NCBI GenBank assembly: GCA_027924585.1
Contig: BSBM01000361.1
Location: forward strand, 38,175,501 to 38,239,500
Reading direction: 5' to 3'
Length of the DNA: 64,000 nucleotides
DNA from: Larix kaempferi
Taxonomy: Eukaryota; Streptophyta; Pinopsida; Pinales; Pinaceae
The notes under the pieces were generated by a model, which was not told the DNA's origin, made no database searches, and worked only from the letters and a program-made list of their open reading frames with translations. The position numbers were made by a program, and so were the translations under genes. Shown in pieces: positions 34,656 to 45,100 of the stretch. Each line of letters begins with the position of its first letter. Position 1 is the first letter of the stretch.

Positions 34656-35785
34656 TGTAACACCCCTCGTGGGCACATAATTTGGGACTATGTGATACCC
34701 TTTGGGATTATAACGCCTCGCTTATGATTAGCCTTGGATGTCTATGCTCTATGAGTATGTTTCGATTTATACCATCATCTTTAGTATTTTTTGTGTTCAT
34801 CTATAATTATGATGGTGTTGTAGTATATTAACTATCTTATGATATTTTAGTATGATTATGATGATGTTGGGATACATAGTTTAAACTATATATTATAATG
34901 TGGCACTGAATAGATTATGATGTACATAGTTGGTAACACAGTTAATAATGCTTGATTATAATTATTCTTCCATTGCTTAGTTTTAAGATTAGCATTGATT
35001 ATTAGGATGAGATATTAAGAGCAAATTGAAATTTAAGCTAAGTTATTGTGGTATAATGATTATTGATGAGAATGACATATTCTCAAGATAGGCATTGACA
35101 CTAGTTAGATGTTTTGGGTAGCCTTAGTTGTTAGATTATTACATTGTTGTAGATAATGGATTCTTAGGAAATAGGGCTTCTTGCTCAACCCAATTCATTT
35201 GATCTTAGGATACTTACGTGTATTTTTTAATGTGAATTTTTGTAATTAAAAGTGCATTAATATAGTAAAGGACCTTTTTAGGGTTTCTAGCCCAAAGGGC
35301 TAGTGATGTGACCTAGGCGGCATTTTATCATGAGACTTGACCTAATGACCTAACCCTAACTAGCTCTAACATATTTAAGGGGGCCGATAGCTTCCATTTG
35401 GGAACCATATCTTGGGGACTTAGACCTATGTGGGTTTGGTACCTTGTTGTGTACCCAGTCCTTAAATTCGCATGATAAACTAGAATACATACAATATACA
35501 CCAAATGTGAATGTTGAGCACAATTCCCAAAAGAGATAATAGATATGAGTTACACAATAACTCTTTGTATGATAGGAGGAGCTCCTCCAAATTCCCCAAT
35601 ACTTCCATATATTCAAACGATATAATCATCTCCCTTAATGACTATATTAACCTCTATCGTATACATATTCTCACCCATTGTACATGTGAGCAACCTTTTA
35701 GGTCGACTACCCATATACATACAACCCCATATATGATTCCCACACACCCCACCCTTTAAAAATATTTGTAGCTAAGGGTTTTACA
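34656..35785 (+). repeat. LTR-like segment sharing a module with R1
   Basis: It begins TGTAACACCCCTCG and could end GGGTTTTACA at 35785, but the flanks (GTGAA / TGTTA) do not match. Its last 300 bp (about 35500-35760) resemble the reverse complement of 36.73-37.04 kb and of 6.55-6.74 kb (R1 left end): 'gttacacaataactc' versus 'gttatacaataactc'. So the R1 end module exists here in the opposite orientation. Possibly a diverged LTR of the same family. Confidence 0.4.
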
Positions 35786-36720
35786 TGTTATGAAACCAAT
35801 TAATAAGATTTCTTTATATATTCATTCTATCTCATTCCCATTTCATACTACAACAAAAACACTTTCTAGCATATGTTTTTGTGGAGGTTTTTAGTGTTAC
35901 AAGATTGAGAAAATGATAAAGAATGCCTCCACCAAAACCTCCACAATATGTAGTGCAGGTTTTAACAAATTTCCACTATAACCAAAAATATTAGGTGGTC
36001 AAAAGTTTTAACATATATTTTTTTTATTGGTGTGCTTATATCGATATAGTGCACCGGTGCATCAATTACATATAATACACAGAAGTGCACTACAAAATGA
36101 TACGCATTGGGGCATTAAAAATACATAACTAAGAATCAATACGTACGGCATATTTCCAAAGCCCCGATAAGTATTTTAGATATTGAAAGAACCGGGGCGC
36201 TTCTATCAATAAAACAAACTGTTATGCCACATAATGATATGCATCAGGGCTTTAAAAATAAATATTGCACCGTGGTGTGTATTATATATATTATGAAGTC
36301 CTTGGGCATAGTTTATCTAATGCATCTCTAATTAGTATTACATTTGTAAAAGCATCGATGCATATATTATTGTGTGCATATAAGTTCTTGTAATGATAAC
36401 AACAACAATAACAATATCATTGAAGAAAGCAATGCTTTTGTTGGCATTAGGTGTACTAGAGTGTAATAATCATTTAAAGGCATTGCTGCATAAATAGGTA
36501 TGAATCATAGCATTAAGTTCAAATTAATATAATGGAACGATATGTTTTAGCGCCGAATTTTCCCACATTGCAGGTATGCAAATGCAGTTGCTTGTTGTTT
36601 TACAAAATGTCAATTAATAATGAGAAAATCATTTTTAAAATAATGATATTGATTTTTATATTTCAATTCTTGTATTTAAATAGATAATTGCATTAATATG
36701 TTGTATCATTTAAGGAAATA
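35786..36720. other. Non-coding DNA with short inverted repeats
   Basis: A perfect 13-bp inverted pair TTGTGGAGGTTTT / AAAACCTCCACAA lies near 35.88-35.95 kb, and a TGCACCGGTGCA palindrome at about 36.05 kb. A start resembling CACTA transposon ends (ACTACAACAAAAAC at about 35850) has no matching right end. No gene recognised. Confidence 0.4.
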
Positions 36721-38317
36721 TACCAATTGATGATATGTTATGATCCAAGGAGGGGCATAGATGGGGTTAAATGTATATGATATGATCCCAAGGGAAACAT
36801 ATATTGGGTTAAATGTGAATGCAATAAAGTAAATGTATATGTAATAGTGGTTGGCCTAATGAAGGGCCCACCTATGCAATGAATGATTAGATATATATAG
36901 AGGTCATGTAGTGATTGTTGAGAGGAACATGTGAATTGAATGTATGAATGTATTGGGGCTTTGGAGGAGGTTCTCCTTTTCTCCAAGGAGTTATTGTATA
37001 ACTCGTCTCTCTTATCTATCTTGGAGTTGTGCTCCACATTTACATTGTTGTAGATAATGTCTACTTCGATTTCTTATGCTAATCTAAGGCTCAGGTTCAT
37101 AACACGACACTTATGTTCATTTTAATAATGTAAATCATCCACATATTTAATCAACAACGTAAAATTTTATGACACTAGAAAATGCAATAGAATAAGAAAT
37201 TCATTTTATTATATATGATAAGAGATCCTCATTATAAGAAATTCATAGGACAACATAAAGGTCCACAATATTCAAAATGTCAATAAATAATTATTATAGT
37301 TATTTGTAGCATGTCATTATCCAATTGAGAGTTCCCACATGAAATAACACGTTTGATTTTTGTAAACAAACATTCCAAAATATAGAACTTGTAACATTTA
37401 CTTTTGATAATCATCATTCATCACTCAAACTACTATTGTTGCTGGAGTTGCTGACATGCCTCATTTCTTCATCACTTGCACATGATATTGTACTTGGGTT
37501 ATTTGGAATGTTTTGTTGATTGGATTGAGCTTGACATCGTGCCTCTTCATGTAGTGAATATTTTGTGCTTTGGTCAAGCTCTTGAATTTTAATGTAAAAA
37601 ATAAATTTAACCTCTTTCACTAGAGGTTTCTAGGATCTTAACCCTATGATTTTTTAGCCTAGGGCTTATTATGAAATATAGCTAAAACAATATACATTAT
37701 TTCACTTCCTAACAACCCTATCTTCTACGCAATCCAAGGAGAAAAGATACCAAACAGCCTAGATAATTTTTTACCCTAAATAACAACTTATCCAACAAAA
37801 ATTAGATTTGAAAACTCGCTTTTACAGTAGTTGTAACATTAGGCATATCAATGACAAAACAACCATTAAATTTTCCAATGATGATGTCGAATCACTTAAC
37901 AATTGTATTTTTAGTTATGTCAAATCACTAAGACATCTATAGTTGTAAATAACAATACATAAAGGCATATATGGTTGAAAATCAATATATGGAAATTCCA
38001 TAAGTTTAGGACAATTGAGAACTTCATTTATATACTCAAGATGAAGTACATGTACACATCATAAACTTCTCTCAAGGACAATACAATTCCCTTAGTCATG
38101 GAAGATAGAAAAATCCTAGCTCCACCAAGGAGTTCTAATATGCAAGAATCACTCCAACACATCTTCCAAGGCAATGCCATTTTCTCATTTTATTCTCCAA
38201 CTAATGTACCCTAGGGTTTTATCACTAAACCCTAATCTCCAATCTCCAAGGGATCAACCCTAACCTCAAACCTCTAAGATGCTCCAAGATACTCCAATAA
38301 GACAAAGAAACCCTGGG

Positions 38318-38361
<44 letters not shown>

Positions 38362-40583
38362 AGTGCACACTCCTCTCTAAGTTACATCTCATCAAAAGAG
38401 TGAACACAAGTGAGTGAACCAATAATATGAATGATCATCTCCAACATCTCTTCCACAAGAGCAATCTCCAAACCAAGATGTCATATTTCCTTTCTATAAC
38501 TTTTCCTAAGTTTTTCTCATAAACCCTAGTGAAATCTCTTCAAAAAGACAAATACAAAGAAAATAGATACAATGATGATGATGATAATACAAAAATACTC
38601 TTCTCTTTCCTCTTTATATATGAAAAGCAAGGGAATCCAACAAAACAATGTGGACCCAAACCCTTACAAGCAACCTACAATGAACATTTATAGGTCAACG
38701 CTATCATAATGCCATTTAATATTTTTAAATAAAGGGCATTTATTCATATCATGCATTTGATCAATAATCTACAATGAACATTTATAGGTCAACGCTACCA
38801 TAATGCCATGTAATATTTTTAAATAAAGGGCAATTATTCATATCATGCATTTGATCAATAATCAAATAAAGTATCATGGCGTGCATGTGCAAGAAGCTTT
38901 TTCAAACAATCAAAAAGTAGATCAGCTGAAGTATTATGGATATATACTAATCATAGTGGTTTCTTCTCAATGATTGTTTTATTCACATTCTTCTTATGAT
39001 ATCAAAATAAACTATAATCTTCTTTTGGTGAAAGTGATTGTATTAATCATTTCGATTTTTCTTTTTTAAATCTTTTCTTTTAAGATCAAAAGATTTATCT
39101 CGTCTTTATTCTCCAAATAAGAATAACTTGCACGCTAAGGATTCGAAACTTCTACGCTTACTTGTAGAGGAAGGCATTTTGACATAATCTTAATGGTATC
39201 TGTAATGTATAGAATTTAATGCTTTTGCACCCTTAGACTTACAAAATCAAAGTTGTACTTTGAAATAAAAGGTGGTTGGGTTGATTGGTGAAATTGTATG
39301 AATGTTATAACTCCATCACAATTCAAGTTTGGAATGTTATTTCCATCAAAGTTGTGGAGAAATAATGCTCTCACAAAATTTGTGGCTTTGTGTTTTACTT
39401 ATTAATTTATTTGATAAGGTGATGTTTAATAACCCACCACAAGTAAATTTTAAAACAAAGCCAAAATAATTTATTATATAATTTTACTTGGACATATAAG
39501 ATCACATTGACATGTAGAACACTTACGACCAAGTTCATAAATGAAAGAGTAATTTGTATATCAAAATAGGGTGTGATACTTATGACAAAATTCATCATTA
39601 AAAGATCAATTTGTATATCAAATTAGGCTGGGAATTGTTATGAGTAATATTTTAAATAGTTTATAAATTATTATTTTTATTTATTGGATTAAAGGTATTC
39701 AAGGGTGTTTAATTTATTTTTTATTAAAAATAATAATTTCATTAATTTAAAAATTGTAATTTCGATAAAGATTATATAACTAAATATTAATGGTGGTAAA
39801 TAAAAAAATTAAATTGTAAAATGTTTAGCATTTTTTTAATGAGTTTGATTTCCAATCGTTAGTAACAAGTTCCTAATTAGGGATTAATGACACACAACTG
39901 CCATTTGCAGATTAAAGCTCTAAAGGTTTCTTGGTTCTTTAAATGGTGAAAGGAAGCATGCGATCTTATCATTCTGCTTAGTAAGAGGAGGGGTCCAAGT
40001 GTGGCATCACCGCTTTCATTTACTAATAGCATGCAAAACCTAATTGTGAGACATTCCCTCATAGCATTAGGATTGTCACAATTGGACCAAATGTGTTTGT
40101 AGTGCCCAACATTTTTAGACATTATAAACATTGGGCCAATGTCTACATTGGACCAAGCTTAACTAAACACTTTGTGTACATATACCCACTTTTGGATTTA
40201 GATACAGTATATAGATTTGCAATGTATTTTTTAATCTCTTTTCCAAAGAAAACTTCATCTGGAAACTTACCCACTTTTGGGTTTAAATAAAGTATATAGA
40301 TTTGCAACGTATTTTTTATTTCTTTTTCCAAGAAAAACTTTGTAAGGAAACCCCTAAGCATTTCCTTGCATTTAGTAAATGCTACCCAAAGTAAACCCAA
40401 TGTTATTGATTATGGCACTTGACTTGGTAAATGATTGAGGCAACCAACCCAAGGCATTGACACAAAGACCTCCTGCATGAAGCTCAAAACATTACCATCA
40501 AGCTAACCCACCAAGCCACTAATTATAATATATTATATATACAATGAATCATTTAATATAGATAGTGATCGATACATTATATG
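36721..40583 (-). repeat. Repeat R1+R2, uninterrupted copy, cut on the right by Gypsy1
   Basis: 36.85-38.75 kb matches R1 copy a (6543-9547) without the solo LTR. 38.83-40.58 kb matches 26530-28640. Here the two halves are contiguous, which shows that the ~17 kb between 9547 and 26530 are insertions. It contains a GA microsatellite (38320-38358) and a 94-bp tandem duplication (38675-38862). Non-coding; two minus-strand frames of 99 and 68 codons look fortuitous. Confidence 0.75.
38675..38862. repeat. Two-copy 94-bp tandem repeat
   Basis: Units begin CTACAATGAACATTTATAGG at 38675 and 38769 and are nearly identical, so this is a recent local duplication. It sits exactly at the R1/R2 joint. Confidence 0.9.
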
Positions 40584-40967
40584 TGAAGAACCTGCAACAA
40601 TTAATTAATGAAAATACACGAGATAGCAGAAATAACATAACTCAGAATCACTTTTATTGATCGCAGGCCACTTCGAGGGGGCAACCTCCTTTGAGCAAGC
40701 TCAATACAAATAAATTCACGGTACCTTCATTGGTCTCAACACAAACTTATATACTAAGTCTAGGCGCCAATACCATGGGTCAATACCATGTTTCAATACA
40801 AACTATGGATCAACAATTACTACGGGACGACTTACAAAGCATAAGCATCCAACAACAATAATACAAACTATGGATCAACAAATACTACGAGACGACTTAC
40901 AAAGCATATGCGTCCAACAACAATATACTAACAAAGTAAATAGAAAGGTTGACATGGGTTCCTAACA
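40584..40967 (-). repeat. Gypsy1 3' LTR
   Basis: On the minus strand it starts TGTTAGGAACCC right after the purine tract and ends GGTTCTTCA. It contains a 64/65-bp tandem pair (about 40796-40927, 'atacaaactatggatcaaca'). Left boundary placed at TGAAGAACC where R2 homology breaks. Confidence 0.7.
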
Positions 40968-40981
40968 TCCCCTCTCCCATA
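40968..40981 (-). other. Gypsy1 polypurine tract
   Basis: On the minus strand TATGGGAGAGGGGA abuts the LTR start. The coding tail FEDKAFSMGEGM reads through it, as in many chromovirus-type gypsy elements where the polyprotein end overlaps this tract. Confidence 0.75.
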
Positions 40982-41316
40982 GAAAAAGCTTTGTCCTCAA
41001 AGCTTTAGATGTGGAAATTGATGCAGAATCTGAAGGAGTGGTTCCCCTATAGCATTCTCGGGTTGCATTCCGGGCCACTGATGCCTTTTGAGTTTCAGGA
41101 GGATTGCTTGGAAGGCTGTAGACGAAGAAGAACCATATCAGCTGCGTGAAAAGTGCACTCTGAACAGTGTTGATCGGCTTGTTGTTTCAGTCGAATTCTT
41201 GCCATGTGAAGATTGTCCTGCAGAATGAGAAGAATCTGATCGCGGTTTCGAAGAACCAAGTCAATTGCCTAAACTGGGGAGCTGCTGAGGGTGTATGGAA
41301 GAAGAACTGGTGGTGC
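40982..41316 (-). pseudogene. pol: Gypsy1 integrase C-terminal tail remnant
   Basis: The minus strand in shifting frames gives RDQILLILQDNLHMARIRLK followed by QQADQH and DMVLLRLQP, then FEDKAFSMGEGM. This is the GPY-like integrase tail and polyprotein end. A chromodomain, if once present, is no longer readable. Stops and a frameshift lie between the pieces. Confidence 0.6.
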
Positions 41317-41907
41317 CTATCCATATACTACTTCATATGGTGTCCTTTTAGACGTGGTATTGTACCACTGGAGTGCTTGTAGGAAATCCATAGAAATAGT
41401 TGTCCAAATCTGTGTAGGGATGGGAAAGGGCTCGAGCAGTCCCGAAAGGAGTGTCGTTTCACCCTTGTTGACCTGGCAAGTATCACAATCAACCACCATC
41501 TGCTGAATTGTCATTTTCAGTCCCTGCCAAAATAAGTTATATTGTTCCCGGTCATACATTTTGAGGAACCCAGAGTGCCTTGCAGATGAAGAAGCATGGA
41601 GTTCATAGAAGAGATAGCCCTGTTGATCAGATTGCAACCAATTTGGAACAAGCAGAGAAATAGCTGTAAGAGAAACTGGGTCATAAAATGTGCGAGAAAG
41701 CGCATCTGCCACCATATTGTCCTTACCCTTCTTGTAAGTGATCGCATAGTCATAACCCATGAGTTGGATAACCCATTTCAGGTGTGCTGGGGAGGAGACC
41801 CGTTGTTCCAGGAAATTTTCCAGACTCTGGAGATCAGTCTTGATGCAGAAATAATTCCCTAATAGGGATGGCTGCCATTTCGGTGCTACATGCAAAATAG
41901 CCATCAT
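41317..41907 (-). pseudogene. pol: Gypsy1 RNase H plus integrase zinc finger with core deleted
   Basis: 196 open codons. RNase H comes first (MMAILHVAPKW, FCIKTDLQSLENFLEQ, GKDNMVADALSR). The integrase H2C2 finger follows (HASSSARHSGF…CDTCQVNK), then WTTISMDFLQ fused straight to ALQWYNTTSKRTPYEVVYG. In intact relatives more than 100 residues of DDE core separate those last two blocks. The frame stays open across the join, so the deletion is a multiple of three. It is preceded by a TAG in frame with the protease part. Confidence 0.82.
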
Positions 41908-42486
41908 TTCCTACTGAGATGTAGATGCAGCTAAATGCTTACCAGAAAGGCCTCTTGAAGGCGGTAAGCCCACTGGTGCAGCAAAGACACCTGCATCTCT
42001 ATCCAAGGAAGTAGTGGAGACCGTTGATGGGTGCATCTGAATGGAATGGAGCTGAGCGATGACACCATGTGAATTCTTCTTAAGGATCTTTTCCAGGCGA
42101 TGTGAACTGATGATGCGGAGAGACTCTGGTTGTAAGCCCGTAAATTTGTGTTGTGTCCCATTGATTGAAAACTGCATCCAAAGTTCAGCAAAATCCCATA
42201 AGATGGGGCCAAGCGTGCGTAACCATTGAATGCCCAAAATCACATCACATCCGCCTAAGGACAAGGAAAACATGTCAGAGCACATTTTATAATCTTCCAG
42301 AGAGATACGCACATTGTGACACTTTCCCTTGCAAGGTAAGGTGCCCCCATTGGAAACCATGACTTCAAAGTTGGAGCAAGGATGGACAAAACAATCAGCT
42401 TGTTTGGCGATCCGGGGGTCAATGAAGTTATGAGTGCTACCAGAATCAATGAGTATTGTAAGAGGAAGCTTCTTGAAGTAACCCCT
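41908..42486 (-). pseudogene. pol: Gypsy1 protease fused to RNase H start, RT deleted
   Basis: LTILIDSGSTHNFIDPRIAK is the gypsy aspartic protease active site (DSGSTHNF). The frame continues through SLGGCDVILGIQWLRTLGPI and reaches GLPPSRG, which normally opens the RT. It is followed at once by LSGKHLAASTSQ-stop-EMMAILH, the RNase H entry. The whole RT is therefore missing, the join is in frame, and one stop has arisen since. The 28 codons upstream of GYFKKLPLT in this frame are Gypsy2 LTR sequence, not protein. Confidence 0.82.
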
Positions 42487-44067
42487 TGTTGATGACTCAG
42501 GTGTGCAGGTTAGATTGAAAAGGTGTTGGAATGTTTCCAAGGCTCCCAACAGAGGAAGAAAACCCAAGCTGAAAGGCTTCGAAAGACCCTATGCAAGGGT
42601 AGTTCTATCCCCAGCCTGTTTGGTATGGTGATCCCCCACGGATATTCGGCCTTCGCTGGCACTCTGAGAGTTGGTGATTCGACCAATTAGGTCAGTTTTC
42701 CAATCAAGGAAAATAAGGGTGTGAAAATGGTAAAGCTAAGCTAAGCTAACCTATTTCAGATCTAAAAAAAAAGCTTGATATTGTGCAGATCAACCTTGAG
42801 GTATGATGAACAAGTAAATTACCACCTTAAACAGAAATGTCTTTGACGAGTTACTTATTAACTTAAACCATAATCCATTAATGAAAATTAAAAGACAATA
42901 ATTCAAGTACTTAAGCCTATTCAAGAATCAATCTGTAATCATTCTGTCAATTGAAAAATTAACCATGATTATTATGTGCAATGAATCATTTGCAGAAATT
43001 GATAAAGAAAGTATTAATATTGAATAAACTCAATGAAATACCTCACAGCATCAATCAGTCATATAGGGAAACCAATATGATAGATCCATACATTATATAT
43101 ATGCAAAATGATAACATTCATTGTAGATGACAATCTGAAGTACACAATCAATAATTCTCAAATAAACTTGAGGAATAACAGGAGATAGATCAAAAGATGA
43201 CTTTACTGTATTAAAAGAGTCTTGTATAGAAATTAAAAAAACTCTGATGAACAGAGTATCCCCAACCTTTCTCCTGCCGATGTGTAACTCCAAAATTACC
43301 AACCCCTAGCTACGAGAAACATTGCTCCTTACATAGGAAATTACAAAAGATTGCAGGTGGAAATTCCCCATAGGTAGGGATTACAAAAATTCAAATCAGA
43401 CTATGGATCGAGAAAAAGCCTACCACTTGCCACTTTCCTGGCTTTCATGATTTTCATCACCCTTCAAACAAAATGATTTCTCGGGATTTGTCCTCCAATT
43501 AAAAGAGATCTTCATGACATAGCAAAAACTCAATACTTAATTGTTGACTATCAACAACAAACGGTTTGGCTTCTAGAGGATCTTCTGCGGGAACTTCGGG
43601 ATTATGAGCAACATCCTCAAAAACAGAGAAATTCGTCAAGGGATCCACCTTAGAAGGAGTTGGCGGAATATCAGGTTCTTTGTTGATTATAAAATCTCGT
43701 ACAATAGTATCATCTTGGTCGGTTGGCTCTTCAGGAGCTTTCTTTTCCTTCTTGTCAAGGCATTGCATGTAGACAGACAGGGCTTCAGAATATCCTTCTT
43801 CACTATCACTGCTCATATCAAGAATACCTGTATCAAAAGGTGGTGACATAGGTTCTTGATATAGCAAAGGCTGAAGTTCCTCATCTTCAAAACATGCATC
43901 AATGGATTCATTTCCTATCTCCATATTGCTCATACCAAATGCGTCAAGAAGAAACTTACAACATCAACATGTAAATTTTCTTCTTAAAGAATACAAAGGA
44001 TGAACTAAAGGTTTCATGTTTGTTACTAATTTAAGGCCAACTGATAGGATGGTAATGATTGAGTAGA
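42487..44067 (-). repeat. Gypsy2 3' LTR (part matched by the other copy)
   Basis: Direct repeat of 52687-54314, agreeing at most positions by eye. Both begin TGTTGATG on the plus strand, followed by 'gcaggttaga'. The similarity ends exactly where Gypsy3 interrupts the other copy, so this LTR probably extends further right than 44067; its true outer end was not found. It holds a 144-codon open frame (43499-43933). Confidence 0.75.
43499..43933 (-). CDS. Open frame inside the Gypsy2 LTR, unknown acidic protein
   Basis: 144 codons from ATG at 43933, rich in Asp/Glu (SSDSEEG, EEPTDQDD, NPEVPAEDPLE). The other LTR copy (about 53.76-54.19 kb) keeps the same protein words (SDSEEGDFEALSVCMQRLDK, EEPTDQDGTIVRDF) but has a stop after NEEPDI and lacks an intact start region. 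No domain recognised. It could be a piece of polyprotein linker caught in an LTR, or chance. Whether it is translated is unknown. Confidence 0.35.
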   Translation of the reverse strand: MSNMEIGNESIDACFEDEELQPLLYQEPMSPPFDTGILDMSSDSEEGYSEALSVYMQCLDKKEKKAPEEPTDQDDTIVRDFIINKEPDIPPTPSKVDPLTNFSVFEDVAHNPEVPAEDPLEAKPFVVDSQQLSIEFLLCHEDLF

Positions 44068-44757
44068 ACCGGTCATAATGATCGAATTATTACGATTAGG
44101 ACACTGCAATCATCTGGACTGTAATGAAACGATCTATAACGTGTGTTAACTAGATCTTGATCCATGCAGACTCGTACAAATCTAATCGAGACTCGCATGA
44201 CTTAAAACGCATCTGAAAGCTCATCATTACAAGTTTGTTCACATCAACAATCATGACTTCGGATTTGAGACGAAAATGGGAGTTATGGTGAGAGAGATGA
44301 CTGCGAAATAACTAAGACAAAAGTTCCAGTACACAAACTGGCAGCCTGATTTCACCTGTCAAACCGGATCCAGATCGTTGATTTAACATAAAAACCAAAG
44401 TGACTCATGAGAGACTGAAAAGGTATAATTTACAGAGCCTTGCAGAGTCCAATCAAATAACAGAAGAAGATCATCAGCGAATCCAAAATAACCAAACTAC
44501 TGAACGCAGAATGCAGCAATGACAACTAACTGAAAAGCCGGTAATAACGACCCTTAGCAACCAAATTAGCAGTAAAAATTGGCACAGCACAGTAATTTTC
44601 AACAGAAAAAATGATAAAAGAAAAATAGAAAAATCCTTATTTAATGAATTCACCAAATCAAATCTTGGCCATGCGATGTAGAACGAACGAACGGCTCAGA
44701 TTGCCCAATTCGAGATTCGGGATCCGGTGATGGGTGTTTTATTTACAAGATTTATTT
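44068..44757. other. Gypsy2 LTR continuation or 3' region, non-coding
   Basis: No match elsewhere in the window and no coding. It may be the U3 part of the Gypsy2 LTR whose partner lies right of Gypsy3. Confidence 0.4.
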
Positions 44758-45100
44758 GGGTTCCCGAAAGCTGCAACCCGAAATGTCGGGTTCGGGTTTC
44801 GGGAATGCAAACCAAAAAAAATCAACGAAAATAATGATTCCCGAAAGCCGCAACCCGAAAGTCGTGTTTTGTGTTTCGTGAACAACAACACAACTAAAAC
44901 TTTAAAATGAATTCTCGAAAGCCGCAATGGTGGGTTTCGAGTTTCGATTTTCGGGATGCCATATCCCAAAATTATTGAAAGGAAAACCTGCAACCCGTGG
45001 CTGTCGGGTTTCAGGTTAACAACAAACCAAAAGCATAAAAACGAAATCCCGCAACCCGCACCTTTCTGGTTTTGGGTGTGCAAACCGTCGAGTTTTGGGA
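44758..45100. repeat. Minisatellite of five ~65-77-bp units with hairpin potential
   Basis: Unit starts at about 44763, 44840, 44914, 44983 and 45047 share CCCGAAAGCCGCAACCCG-like cores followed by GGGTTTCGGG-like segments that can pair with them. The units diverge rightwards. GC-rich words stand out against AT-rich surroundings. Lies 3' of the integrase in Gypsy2 orientation, where Tat-type elements often carry tandem subrepeats. Confidence 0.75.

Larger units (their letters stand above)
40584..42486 (-). mobile_element. Gypsy1: internally deleted Ty3/gypsy element, interrupted by Gypsy2
   Basis: On the minus strand, from right to left: protease, then directly RNase H, the integrase zinc finger, a fused integrase remnant, a C-terminal tail, a polypurine tract and a 384-bp 3' LTR. 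Two internal deletions have removed RT and the integrase core. Gypsy2 inserted in the protease, so the 5' part lies beyond the right end of the window. The 3' LTR interrupts an R2 module. Confidence 0.82.

Noticed and set aside
35848-35960. CACTA-type transposon end (ACTACAACAAAAAC) with subterminal repeats
   Set aside because: First base missing, no matching inverted end to the right and no TNP-like coding.
36738-37037. 99-codon minus-strand frame
   Set aside because: Lies in the R1 non-coding module. The similar frame at 35511-35759 reflects shared DNA, and both lack codon bias or domains.
41911-42567. 218-codon frame starting MGFLPLLGALETFQHLF as one protein
   Set aside because: The first 28 codons are Gypsy2 LTR; the same words occur in the other LTR at 52.7 kb. 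The Gypsy1 protease begins only at 42486. The joined frame is a coincidence of insertion.
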